The notes under the pieces: model-generated
Told to the model about the DNA's origin: nothing
Seen by the model: only the letters and a program-made list of their open reading frames with translations
The model's database searches: none
In this document: positions 7,392 to 16,394 of the stretch, in pieces
Numbering within the stretch: position 1 is the first letter of the stretch
Layout: each line of letters opens with the position of its first letter
NCBI GenBank assembly: GCA_044238735.1
Contig: JBIICS010000032.1
Location: 1 to 24,631, forward strand
DNA from: JBIICS01 sp044238735
GTDB taxonomy: Bacteria; Bacteroidota; Bacteroidia; UBA4408
Direction: 5' to 3'
Length of the DNA: 24,631 nucleotides
Translations under genes and position numbers: made by a program

Positions 7392-10300
7392 ATGTTAAAA
7401 AGAAGTCTCTACATCCTTTCCATCCTTTTTATTACTAATTTCCTAAAACTAGATGCGCAAACTTTTGTAAATCAAACAGCAACAGGGAATAACGACGGCT
7501 CATCTTGGGTAAATGCATATACTGATTTACACAATGCATTATTTAATACAACCTCGGGAGAGATATGGGTAGCCAAGGGCACCTATGTGCCGTCAAAATC
7601 TTTTACCGGCAATATACCAGGTAATAACAGTCAAAAAACATTTCGCGTTAAGAACAATGTTCAGGTATATGGCGGTTTTAACGGAGACGAAACATCGCTA
7701 AGCCAGAGAGACTGGGTGGCTAACCCTACAATATTGTCTGGAAACATGGGTGGCGGAGTATTTGCGTTTAATACAGTGAGATTTGATGGCAACGATAACA
7801 CAACGTTACTTGATGGATTTACAGTAAGAGACGGTAAGGCAGTTGGGACTGGAAGCACAGAGCAAACAGGTGGAGCTATTTATATTGCAAACGGCAGCAA
7901 ACCAACCATTCGTAATTGTAAATTCATTAATAATAATGCTCAACAACACGGCGGCGCAATATATGGAATAGGGGGAGCAGTTAAAGTTGAAAAATGTATT
8001 TTTGAATCAAATACTACCAATCAATATGACGCTGGCGCTGTCTATTTAACAAATGCAGATTCTAATGTTGTTGTAAATTGTTTATTTAATGGAAATACAG
8101 CTGCAAGATATGCCGGAGCTATAGTTGTTCAGAACACTCCCATATCAAGAATAATTAACTGTACATTCGTTAAAAATACCCGCGGAGCTGGTGGTTCTGG
8201 AAAATGTATCTTCTTGTCCTCAAGCACAGGTAATCCTCAATTACAAATTGTAAACTGTATTTTTTCAAATAACTTTCCAGGATTAGGTAATGATGTGTCT
8301 AGAAATAATACTTCCGGTTACTCAGTTTCTAATAGCTTTTGTGATGCCGGAAATGCGGGTTTTACCTTTGCTTCTTCCTTAACTAATATTAGTTCGGGTT
8401 TAATAAAGTTTAACAACTCTGAACAAAATGATTTTAGTTTACAATGCAGTTCTCCTGCAGTAAATAGCGGTTTATCAAATGCTTTGTATATCGGCTCAAC
8501 TGATCTGTTGGGTAATCCACGTATATTCGGAGGAACTGTTGATTTAGGTGCTTTAGAAAATAACGTTTCTCAAATAGGTATTATAGCTAATAAAACATCT
8601 ATTTGTAGTGGCGAATCGGTTACTTTAAAGGGGACATGTGATCCTGTGGGCTACAGCTGGAGTGATGGAGTTATTAATGGCGTAGCTTTTTACCCGACTG
8701 TCACTACAACCTATACCTGTACAGGTTTATCAAATAACGATATCGAACAAATAACTATTAATGTAGTTCAATATAATGATGAATCGATAACTTATACTCC
8801 GTTTGCTTGTTCAGGTTCAACAACTGTTTCTATCTCCGGCTCGGTTGCTGGTGGAAATTATTTTTTGATAGATACTACAACAAATATTATTGCTGACGGA
8901 CCAGTTACAGGAACGGGTGGTCCCATCAATTTTAGTGTAAACGGATTAACGGAAACAAAAACTTTCAAGGTGCTCGGAGGTAAGTCGTCAAGCGTTATAG
9001 ATGCTCCAGGCACTGCACTTGATTTTGACGGGGTTAATGACAAAGTAATTACCGATTTTAAATTTAATACAACCAATACCTTTACTATAGAGGGCTGGAT
9101 ATATCCTAGGGCCAACTCTTTCAGACGCATTATTTCTAATTATACTACTGGGGTCGGGCAAATTGGAGAGATAGTACTTGATACATACAATAGTATAAAT
9201 AATGGCAGAGGATTGAGGCTTTATATGTTAAATAATACTAATGCAACTCAGGTATCTGTGGCCAATGTTTTAACACTAAATGCGTGGAATCATGTTGCAG
9301 CAACGTTTGATAACGGATCGATAAAATTATATGTAAATGGTACTTTAGCCGGAAGCGGAAATTCCAACGTTACAAATTTTGGATCTACATCAGCAAATGC
9401 CGCGTACTCCTTTGGTGAAGAAACCGTTACGGGTTCCACATCTGAATTTTTTAACGGTAAAATTGATGAATTCCGTTTTTGGAATAAAGCATTATCTGAA
9501 AGTGAAATTTCCAATAACATTTCAAACTGCGTTACGGGTAATGAATCCGGATTATTGGCATATTTTAAGTTTGATAAAATTAACGGGACTACCATAACAG
9601 ACATAGTAGGAGGTTTCACGGGAACATTAGACTCTATGGATCCAGCTAACGATTGGGTATCGGGTAATAATAGTAAATGTGAAAAGATCGTTGCGAGCAT
9701 TGAACCATATGGAAAAGCGTTGGATCTAGACGGAACAAACGACAGAATTTCTACTTCGTTTGGCATCACGAACTCTAAACCTAAGTTTAGTATTGAATCT
9801 TGGTTGTACCCCAGATCAATAAATTATGATAGAATTATTTCTAATCATAATGGAGCTGGTACAGTTGGTAACGACGTGCTTATCTTCGATACCTTTGACC
9901 AGTTAAACAATGGTAAAGGATTACGATTAATGATTGGATCTAATACCCTAACTGCCACTAACGTATTAACACTTAATGCCTGGAACCATGTTGCGGCTGT
10001 ATTCGATAACGGAACAATGTCATTATATGTTAATGGCTTCGAGGTAGCTACTGGATCAGCTAATATTAATGCAATAAGTAGCTCTAATGCTAAATTTTAT
10101 ATTGGCGAAGATAATGCTGGTGCTGATAACGAAAATTTAAATGCAAAGATTGATGAAGTTCGTTTTTGGAACAAAGCATTATCTCAATCCGATATTATGA
10201 ACAATATGAATAAGTGTTTAAGTGGTTCGGAAACAGACCTTCTCCTATACTTTAACTTTGAAAATAATACCGGCGATTATGTAATTGACTTAACCATTAA

Positions 10301-11894
10301 CGAACACTATGGTATGTTGATTAATATGGATCCAATTAATGACTGGGTGAGTGGAGTATATACCTGTGAAACAAATTGCACCATCGAGATGTCACAAACG
10401 ATTACCCTAAGCCCAGCAAGTCCATCATCCGGCTCTATAAATATCAATCTTTGCGAAGGTTCAATTTATACAACCCCACTTGGTGCTAACATTAGTAGCG
10501 ATTCAACCTTAATTGAGACCTTAAGTAATTTTAATGGTTGTGATAGTATACTTACAATTAATGTAAATGTTATCGATAGTGTATATGCCTCTAACGTTTT
10601 CTTGTGTGAGGGTGAAACATATACATCCCCTCAAGGTATAGTGGCAACAACAGACACTACAATTATAGAGTCTTATGTGTCTGCAAGTGGATGCGATAGC
10701 GTTATTACAATTAATGTTACTGCCGTTGCAAAACCAAATTTAACTATTAACCATCCTGGCGGGAACATTTGTAATACCAATAATGGACTTGAATTATCAA
10801 CCACACCTCCTAATGCAACATTTATTGGAAATGCGGTTGTTAATGGAATATTTTATGCTTCTAATTTACCCCTCGGAAACACTACCCTAATTGCTAGTTA
10901 TACGTCTAATGAAGGATGTGTAAATACTGATACTTTAGTTTTTAACGTTTTGGATTGTTCTGATAGTGATGATTTGTTTGCGTGTTACAATCTAAACGGA
11001 AATGCTGAGGATTTAATATCCGGTTTAAACGCTGATTTAATTGGCAATATTAGCTCAGACATTGGTCATAATAATGATGCGGATGGAGCCATTACTTTAG
11101 CCGGAGGCACTAATGTTGTTGCTAGTGTAAATAATATTAATACTAATACCATCGTTGATGAATCGATTGCTGATGGTTTAACAATCTCCGCATGGATTAA
11201 ACCTTCTGTTTTTATGAACAACGCATCTGGAGCCATCGTCTCTAAATGGAACAACTCATTGTCTGGCGATCAATTTATTCTATTATTTGAAGGTGCCCAA
11301 AGCGGAAAAATTTTATGGGCTGTTGGTAATGGCAGCACTACAGCAAACGGTATAATTTCTTCTGCAATTGGTGTAAACAGCTCCACTTGGTCTCATATAG
11401 CCGCTACATGGGAGCCAGGCGGTTTGCATAAAATCTATATTAATGGTCAACTTAATACATCTGCAACCTTAAGTGCTTTTTCAAGCATTAAACTTAATGG
11501 TAATGCTTCTTTAAATATTGGTGCTCAAAATGCTACCTTTAGAAACTTTAATGGTAGTATTGATGATGTTAGAATATACGGGAAAGCAATTAATGAGACT
11601 GAAATTCTCGCTTTATATCAAAACAGCCCTTCATGTCCTAATGTTACCGGTATAGAATCAAGCTTAAAAAGTAGTGTCTCTGTATACCCAAATCCATCTG
11701 GTAAATCCATTACTTTTGAATTTGGGAGCGATAAAGGGACTGTTACATTTTACTCTTTAGACGGAATGCAAGTTTTAAAAACAGATGTGTCAAACAATCA
11801 ATCATTAAATATTGAAAACTTATCAAGCGGTCTTTATTTATTGAATGTTAAGACTGATACAAACACTGAGACCATAAAATTCATAAAGCAATAG
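7392..11894 (+). CDS. Large secreted beta-helix/LamG adhesin-like protein with T9SS sorting domain
   Basis: 1500 residues. The signal peptide (MLKRSLYILSILFITNFLKL, then DAQT) is followed by a parallel beta-helix of GGAIY/NC-F/NNN rungs (about 25-390) ending in DLGALE, as in choice-of-anchor Q domains. A short Cys-containing Ig/PKD-like stretch follows. Two similar LamG/concanavalin-like domains lie at about 541-710 and 775-935 (both with WNHVAA-FDNG, LYVNG and FWNKALS). Two tandem 51-residue repeats of the form CEG-YT-P-G ... GCDS--TINV begin near 1020 and 1071. A third, divergent LamG domain spans 1195-1405. The T9SS type A tail begins VYPNPSGKS at about 1431. It is probably a surface or released glycan-binding protein; the ligand is unknown. 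It has its own promoter and terminator, so it is a single-gene unit. Confidence 0.9.
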   Translation: MLKRSLYILSILFITNFLKLDAQTFVNQTATGNNDGSSWVNAYTDLHNALFNTTSGEIWVAKGTYVPSKSFTGNIPGNNSQKTFRVKNNVQVYGGFNGDETSLSQRDWVANPTILSGNMGGGVFAFNTVRFDGNDNTTLLDGFTVRDGKAVGTGSTEQTGGAIYIANGSKPTIRNCKFINNNAQQHGGAIYGIGGAVKVEKCIFESNTTNQYDAGAVYLTNADSNVVVNCLFNGNTAARYAGAIVVQNTPISRIINCTFVKNTRGAGGSGKCIFLSSSTGNPQLQIVNCIFSNNFPGLGNDVSRNNTSGYSVSNSFCDAGNAGFTFASSLTNISSGLIKFNNSEQNDFSLQCSSPAVNSGLSNALYIGSTDLLGNPRIFGGTVDLGALENNVSQIGIIANKTSICSGESVTLKGTCDPVGYSWSDGVINGVAFYPTVTTTYTCTGLSNNDIEQITINVVQYNDESITYTPFACSGSTTVSISGSVAGGNYFLIDTTTNIIADGPVTGTGGPINFSVNGLTETKTFKVLGGKSSSVIDAPGTALDFDGVNDKVITDFKFNTTNTFTIEGWIYPRANSFRRIISNYTTGVGQIGEIVLDTYNSINNGRGLRLYMLNNTNATQVSVANVLTLNAWNHVAATFDNGSIKLYVNGTLAGSGNSNVTNFGSTSANAAYSFGEETVTGSTSEFFNGKIDEFRFWNKALSESEISNNISNCVTGNESGLLAYFKFDKINGTTITDIVGGFTGTLDSMDPANDWVSGNNSKCEKIVASIEPYGKALDLDGTNDRISTSFGITNSKPKFSIESWLYPRSINYDRIISNHNGAGTVGNDVLIFDTFDQLNNGKGLRLMIGSNTLTATNVLTLNAWNHVAAVFDNGTMSLYVNGFEVATGSANINAISSSNAKFYIGEDNAGADNENLNAKIDEVRFWNKALSQSDIMNNMNKCLSGSETDLLLYFNFENNTGDYVIDLTINEHYGMLINMDPINDWVSGVYTCETNCTIEMSQTITLSPASPSSGSININLCEGSIYTTPLGANISSDSTLIETLSNFNGCDSILTINVNVIDSVYASNVFLCEGETYTSPQGIVATTDTTIIESYVSASGCDSVITINVTAVAKPNLTINHPGGNICNTNNGLELSTTPPNATFIGNAVVNGIFYASNLPLGNTTLIASYTSNEGCVNTDTLVFNVLDCSDSDDLFACYNLNGNAEDLISGLNADLIGNISSDIGHNNDADGAITLAGGTNVVASVNNINTNTIVDESIADGLTISAWIKPSVFMNNASGAIVSKWNNSLSGDQFILLFEGAQSGKILWAVGNGSTTANGIISSAIGVNSSTWSHIAATWEPGGLHKIYINGQLNTSATLSAFSSIKLNGNASLNIGAQNATFRNFNGSIDDVRIYGKAINETEILALYQNSPSCPNVTGIESSLKSSVSVYPNPSGKSITFEFGSDKGTVTFYSLDGMQVLKTDVSNNQSLNIENLSSGLYLLNVKTDTNTETIKFIKQ

Positions 11895-11911
11895 GATTAC
11901 ACATCATAAAT

Positions 11912-11945
11912 AAAACGGGGCAAGAAATTACCCCGTTTTTATTTT
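11912..11945 (+). terminator. Intrinsic terminator after the LamG protein gene
   Basis: AAAACGGGG (11912-11920), a 10-nt loop and CCCCGTTTT (11931-11939) form a perfect 9-bp stem followed by T-rich sequence. It lies 17 bp after the stop codon. The A run on the other side also makes it usable on the minus strand, but the minus-strand dprA ends at 12175, over 200 bp away. Confidence 0.85.
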
Positions 11946-11965
11946 ATATCATGTCTCATGATATA
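11945..11965. repeat. Perfect 9-bp inverted repeat with 3-nt loop
   Basis: TATATCATG, TCT, CATGATATA is a perfect palindromic hairpin directly after the terminator. The rest of the 280-bp gap between the LamG gene and dprA (11895-12174) holds no ORF, promoter or RNA that I can support. Confidence 0.6.
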
Positions 11966-12174
11966 ACACTTAATATTTAAATCAAAAATATTCCTTAAAA
12001 GTTCAACTTTAAAAAAACTAATTGGCATCCCGTCAATGATAAAAAAATTAACACTAGTTCTTTTCTTACACACTTAGTTTTCTCCTGTTCTGGTAAACTA
12101 ATTTACAGTAATAATTTAAATGTTGAAAATGAATATAAAGGACCTTCCTTCCTAAATTAATTTCAACTGCTAGA

Positions 12175-13272
12175 TTAAATTAATTTATAACGTTTCCCGG
12201 GTAGTCCCCTTATTACTCCGTTTAATTCCAATGTCATTAAAGCAGATGCGGTTTTGCTCATCGGAATACCGGCTTTAATAGCTAAAGCATCAATGGTTAG
12301 CTCCGAATCGGATTTAAGCATTTCTACAAGTTTTTGTTCATCCGGTGTTAAATCAATAAATAGGGATGTTTGTTTGTTCTTCTTTTCAATCTTCTCTTCC
12401 CAGCCCATAAAATAATCAACATCGGCACCGGAAGTAATTAAATTAGCTTTGTTTGAAAAAATCAGACGATTGCAGCCTTCCGAAAATTCATCCCCTACCC
12501 TGCCGGGAACCGCAAACACATCCTTATTATAACTATTGGCTATTTCGGCGGTAATTAGAGCGCCACCGGTTATTGCGGCTTCTACTACTATTAAAGCGTC
12601 GCTCAGTCCGGCCACAATTCGATTTCGTTTCGGAAAATTCTCTCGATCCGGATTTGTACCCGACATAAACTCGCAAAGTAAGCCGCCATTATTCACCATC
12701 TTTTCGGCCACCGCACGATGGGTTGAAGGATAAATGCGGTCTAATCCATGAGCCAATACCCCAACCGTAGGCAATTGATTATTTAATGCCGCTTTATGAG
12801 CAGCCACATCAATTCCATAAGCCATTCCGCTTAAAATTAAAGCGCCCGAGCCTTGATAATGATGTACAATTTGTTCCGTAATTTCTTTCCCGTACTCCGT
12901 ATTTTTGCGCGTACCAACTATCCCAATTATTCGCTCAGCGTTTAAATTAGCCTGCCCTTTATAATACATTAAAACCGGAGCATCCTCTATTCCCTTTAAT
13001 CTGCGTGGATAATTATCCTGCAAGTAAAACAAAGGCGTAATATTATGTTTAAGTATAAATTCAACCTCCTCTTCTGCTCTTTTTAAAAGGCGGGTATTGG
13101 CTACCGACTTAGCTAAAGCAGGGCCGATTCCGGGTATTTTCTGAAGGTTAGCCTCTTTTTCTTTAAAAATTAAATCTACTCCCCCGCAATAGGCAATTAG
13201 CTTTTTAGCATTAATATCTCCCACTCCCGGTATTAGCGTTAACGCAATAATGTTAAATAATGAATTTTCCAA
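12175..13272 (-). CDS. dprA: DNA-processing protein DprA (Smf)
   Basis: 365 residues, typical length. DprA binds incoming single-stranded DNA during natural transformation and loads RecA. An N-terminal helix-hairpin-helix region (LIPGVGDINAKKL and KIPGIGPALAKSV, about 13-58) precedes the Rossmann-like core, with GIVGTRKNTEYG, LSGMAYGIDVAAHKAAL, GVLAHGLDRIYPSTHR, NFPKRNRIVAGLSDALIVVE and GGALITAEIA. A C-terminal winged-helix (about 305-365) closes the protein. The start is TTG: no ATG or GTG exists between it and an in-frame upstream stop, and the sequence from this point aligns with known DprA N-termini. It is divergent from the TonB-dependent receptor across only 51 bp. Confidence 0.95.
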   Translation of the reverse strand: MENSLFNIIALTLIPGVGDINAKKLIAYCGGVDLIFKEKEANLQKIPGIGPALAKSVANTRLLKRAEEEVEFILKHNITPLFYLQDNYPRRLKGIEDAPVLMYYKGQANLNAERIIGIVGTRKNTEYGKEITEQIVHHYQGSGALILSGMAYGIDVAAHKAALNNQLPTVGVLAHGLDRIYPSTHRAVAEKMVNNGGLLCEFMSGTNPDRENFPKRNRIVAGLSDALIVVEAAITGGALITAEIANSYNKDVFAVPGRVGDEFSEGCNRLIFSNKANLITSGADVDYFMGWEEKIEKKNKQTSLFIDLTPDEQKLVEMLKSDSELTIDALAIKAGIPMSKTASALMTLELNGVIRGLPGKRYKLI

Positions 13273-13323
13273 CGTAAACTACTCTATTATTTTTTGTAAA
13301 TTAAGACTTCGAATTTAATAAAC

Positions 13324-15708
13324 ATGATTAGAACAGCATTAATGAAGGGACTATTTACTTTACTTTTTATTATAACCGGTTTCAATTATTTATTTGCCCA
13401 AAAAACAATTTTAAAAGGCGTTGTAACTGATCAGGCAAATAAAGAAACTATTGTTGGCGCTACCGTATCTGTTAAAGGCACCACCACAGGTTCTTCATCC
13501 GATATAAACGGGCAATACAATCTGCAATTAGACCCCGGAACGTATATTTTAGAATGCAGATCGGTAGGTTATAAAATGATTACTCAAAAAATTACTGTCG
13601 CAAACGAAGAAGTTAATTTAAACTTTAATCTAATTTCGGAAGATGCAGTTTTAAACACCGTGGTGGTTAGTGCCGGTAAATTCGAACAGAAAGTTTCGGA
13701 GCTTACCGTATCTATGGAAGTAATTAAACCCAAATTAATTGAGAGCAAAAATACCACCAACATACAACAAGTTGTAGAACAAACCCCGGGTGTTACTGTA
13801 ATTGGAGGTCAGCCCAATATTAGAGGCGGAAGTGGTTTTTCGTACGGTGCAGGTAGCCGGGTTTTAATTATGGTGGATGATTTACCCCTACTGGCGCCGG
13901 ATGCTCAGGATCCTAAATGGAACTCTATCCCGGTAGAAAATATTGAGCAAATTGAGGTTATTAAAGGGGCCAGCTCTGCCCTGTTTGGCTCTTCAGCCTT
14001 AAACGGAGTAATTAATGTGAGAACAGCTTATCCAAAAGGGGAGCCCATCACCAAAATAAGTTCTTTTACCGGTTACTACGATGATCTTCCTAACAAAAAA
14101 CAAATTTGGTGGAAAAACGGAAATCCCACCACTTCGGGCATCACCTTATTTCATTCGCGTCAAATAAAAAATTTTGATTTGGTATTGGGCGGTGCCGGAT
14201 TTAACGACCAAGGTTACCGAGAGCTGGAGACTGAGCAACGCGCCCGATTTAATTTTAACACCCGATATCGCTTTCAGAAAATTGAAGGCTTAAACGTGGG
14301 AATTAATGGCAACATTCAATTTAATACAGGCGGATTGTTTCTGATTTGGCAAAATGCCGATTCGGGGGCTTACCGTCCGTCTGGCGGTTCAGTTTCTAAC
14401 TATGAATCATACCGAACGAACATCGATCCATACATTACCTACTTTCATAAAAAAATAGGGAAGTTTAGTATGCGAAACCGTTTTTATCGTACCAATAATT
14501 TAAATGACACTCAACAAGATTCAAAAGCCGATATGTATTATACCGACATACAATATCAAAAACAGTTCGAAAATAACTTTACCATTACTTCGGGTTTTGT
14601 TTTTAATCGCTCCACCGTTTCATCAGAACTATATGGTTTACATGATGGAGAAAACAAAGCCGCATATCTGCAATTGGATAAAAAATTCTTTAATAAGCTT
14701 AATGTGAGTTTTGGTTTTAGAGGAGAATATTTTAGAATAGATACGGTTGAAACACAAAGCGACATTTATTTCTTAAAACCGCAACTTAGAAAACAATTTA
14801 TAGACAGCACCGGGTTGGATACACTCTTATTGAGTAGAAACTCGAATTTTAAGCCCTTATTACGATTTGGATTAAGTTACGAATTAGCAAAGGCAACGTT
14901 TGTTAGGGCATCATTAGGTCAAGGCTATCGTTTTCCGAGTATTGCCGAGCGCTTTATAAGAACAGCAGCAGCAGGTGTTGTAATATATCCAAACGACAGT
15001 GTTCAACCTGAAACTGGCTGGAATGCCGAACTGGGCTTAAAACAAGGATTTAAAATTAGTAACTGGTATGGCTTTGTTGATGTTGCTGCATTTTGGACTG
15101 AATACCAAAATATGATACAGTTTCAATTAGGACAATGGGGTAATCCGGCTGTTGATCCATTTTTTGGAGTTGGGTTTGCTGCTAAAAATATTGGGTTTGC
15201 CCGCATTAAAGGAATTGATATGAGTGTAGTGGGTTCCGGCAAAATAGGAAATGTAGAAACTACCGTATTGGCTGGTTATACGTATATCGTTCCTACAAAT
15301 CTAACGTACTGGAGAGATACTACGCTGCAAAATGACCCATTTAGATTAGAGGCCCGTATAAGAAATACCGACTTAAAATACCGTTCGCGACATCTTGTAA
15401 AATCGGATGTGCAAATAGACTATAAGAAATTTACTACCGGATTAAGTTTCCGATACAACAGCTTTATACGAAATATTGATGTGTTGTTTGAAGACACTAC
15501 CGTAAATATAATGCCCGGCTTGTGGTATTTTAGAAGAAAAAATCAGAATGGAGATTATATTTTTGATTATCGTGTGGGTTACCAGGTAAATGAAAAATGG
15601 AAGGTTTCGTTAATTATAAATAACGTACTTAACCGCGAATATATGTTAAGACCGGGCGATATGCAGCCTCCAAGGCTTTTTCAGGTTCAGTTTATGTTAA
15701 CACTTTAA
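13324..15708 (+). CDS. TonB-dependent outer-membrane receptor
   Basis: 794 residues. The signal peptide ends near LFAQ (about residue 25). A carboxypeptidase-like regulatory domain follows (about 29-113: LKGVVTDQANKETIVGATVS ... DINGQYNLQLDPGTY). The plug domain (about 118-240) contains NIQQVVEQTPGV, NIRGGSGFSYGAGSRVLIMV and NIEQIEVIKGASSALFGSSA. The remainder is a long beta-barrel ending in NVLNREYMLRPGDMQPPR and an outer-membrane-type last strand. It imports an unknown large ligand (siderophore, cobalamin, metal complex or peptide) with energy from TonB. It is not a SusC-type receptor: no SusD partner follows. The next gene starts 2 nt after its stop. Confidence 0.93.
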   Translation: MIRTALMKGLFTLLFIITGFNYLFAQKTILKGVVTDQANKETIVGATVSVKGTTTGSSSDINGQYNLQLDPGTYILECRSVGYKMITQKITVANEEVNLNFNLISEDAVLNTVVVSAGKFEQKVSELTVSMEVIKPKLIESKNTTNIQQVVEQTPGVTVIGGQPNIRGGSGFSYGAGSRVLIMVDDLPLLAPDAQDPKWNSIPVENIEQIEVIKGASSALFGSSALNGVINVRTAYPKGEPITKISSFTGYYDDLPNKKQIWWKNGNPTTSGITLFHSRQIKNFDLVLGGAGFNDQGYRELETEQRARFNFNTRYRFQKIEGLNVGINGNIQFNTGGLFLIWQNADSGAYRPSGGSVSNYESYRTNIDPYITYFHKKIGKFSMRNRFYRTNNLNDTQQDSKADMYYTDIQYQKQFENNFTITSGFVFNRSTVSSELYGLHDGENKAAYLQLDKKFFNKLNVSFGFRGEYFRIDTVETQSDIYFLKPQLRKQFIDSTGLDTLLLSRNSNFKPLLRFGLSYELAKATFVRASLGQGYRFPSIAERFIRTAAAGVVIYPNDSVQPETGWNAELGLKQGFKISNWYGFVDVAAFWTEYQNMIQFQLGQWGNPAVDPFFGVGFAAKNIGFARIKGIDMSVVGSGKIGNVETTVLAGYTYIVPTNLTYWRDTTLQNDPFRLEARIRNTDLKYRSRHLVKSDVQIDYKKFTTGLSFRYNSFIRNIDVLFEDTTVNIMPGLWYFRRKNQNGDYIFDYRVGYQVNEKWKVSLIINNVLNREYMLRPGDMQPPRLFQVQFMLTL

Positions 15709-15710
15709 TA

Positions 15711-16169
15711 ATGGAAAAACAAATCTTTCTCTTCAATCAGGATCAAGATAATACCGATAAATTATTCTATAATATTTTTGCCTATATACTCCTTTCCTCA
15801 GGTATTAATAATTTGCTGGATTATTCTAATACCGAAAGTAAGAGATATTTAATTACAGGTATTGTTTATGTATTTATTGCCTTATTGGGATTTCTTAGGT
15901 TTAATAAATTATGGTTTTATAAAAGACCTACTTATATAAAGTTTACCGACGATTTAATTGAGTTACGACTTAAACCCTACGCGAGACCACTTTTGGTTAA
16001 ATGGGCCGATATTAAATCGGTAAGCATAAACGATCTGGAATTTGCATTATACAACACGAGCGACAGCACAACCTTTAATTTGGAATGGATTCCAACAAAA
16101 ATTGCTAACCAGGTTAAGTTTGAGTTTTTACAGAGAGTTAAAGATAAGGGAATAGCGGTTGTGGGTTAA
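15711..16169 (+). CDS. Small membrane protein, two helices plus PH-like soluble part
   Basis: 152 residues, not assigned to a named family. Two hydrophobic helices (about 18-36 and 46-63) are followed by a soluble C-terminal part rich in beta strands (YIKFTDDLIELRLK, LLVKWADIKSVSI, FALYNTSDSTTFNLEW). That order of two helices and a beta-rich domain resembles bacterial PH-like membrane proteins, but this is inference. It starts 2 nt after the TonB-dependent receptor stop, so the two are likely cotranscribed and translationally coupled. Confidence 0.75.
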   Translation: MEKQIFLFNQDQDNTDKLFYNIFAYILLSSGINNLLDYSNTESKRYLITGIVYVFIALLGFLRFNKLWFYKRPTYIKFTDDLIELRLKPYARPLLVKWADIKSVSINDLEFALYNTSDSTTFNLEWIPTKIANQVKFEFLQRVKDKGIAVVG

Positions 16170-16278
16170 ATGTAAGATTATACTTTAAGCAGGTACTAGT
16201 AAGAAAAGTCAGAATTGAGTTAGTTAATAGATGAATAGCCAACTAACAAAATAAATTAGAACAACTATTAGTAGGCAT

Positions 16279-16355
16279 TAAAAAAGGCGAGATAAACTCC
16301 CGCCTTAAATGTTTTCACAACGGAATAATCCTTATTGTGATTTGCTTCAAATTGT
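16279..16355 (-). ncRNA. tracrRNA of the type II-C CRISPR-Cas system
   Basis: Read on the minus strand, the RNA begins with an anti-repeat: the plus strand at 16335-16355 carries TTGTGATTTGCTT then CAAATTGT, equal to repeat positions 2-23 except for one missing T. It can therefore pair with the crRNA repeat over 13 + 8 bp around a 1-nt bulge. A small hairpin region (AAGGATTATTCC) and a single-stranded AAAACATTT stretch follow. The RNA ends with a stem of AAGGCG/CGCCTT plus two further pairs and a run of six T. A matching promoter lies upstream. Length is about 75 nt, with both ends estimated. It is encoded divergently from cas9 and guides RNase III processing and Cas9 loading. Confidence 0.88.
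16284..16306 (-). terminator. Intrinsic terminator of the tracrRNA
   Basis: On the minus strand AAGGCG pairs with CGCCTT, with one mismatch and two further inner pairs, and is followed by TTTTTT. The plus-strand reading has only a weak T tail, so it mainly ends the minus-strand tracrRNA; it might also limit read-through from the receptor operon. Confidence 0.82.
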
Positions 16356-16359
16356 TAAG

Positions 16360-16390
16360 CAAATTTAGTAATTTGGTGAATAAAAGCAAA
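16360..16390 (-). promoter_or_regulatory. tracrRNA promoter
   Basis: On the minus strand TTTG (16390-16387) is followed after exactly 19 nt by TAAATTTG (16367-16360), a perfect Bacteroidota -33/-7 pair. The transcript start would fall near 16352-16355, at the beginning of the anti-repeat. The -33 box lies 5 to 8 bp before the cas9 start codon, so this promoter fills the whole region just upstream of cas9. A second TAAATTTG at 16394-16387 overlaps the -33 box but has no TTG upstream of it. Confidence 0.8.
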
Positions 16391-16394
16391 TTTA

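Noticed and set aside
9290..9769. 159-codon minus-strand reading frame opposite the LamG protein gene
   Set aside because: It lies opposite a well-supported domain-rich gene and has no recognisable features; a shadow frame.
16352..16375. Plus-strand TTG ... TAATTTG as a cas9 promoter
   Set aside because: The -7 box lacks one base and the spacing is 14 nt, outside the usual range. The cas9 promoter remains unidentified.
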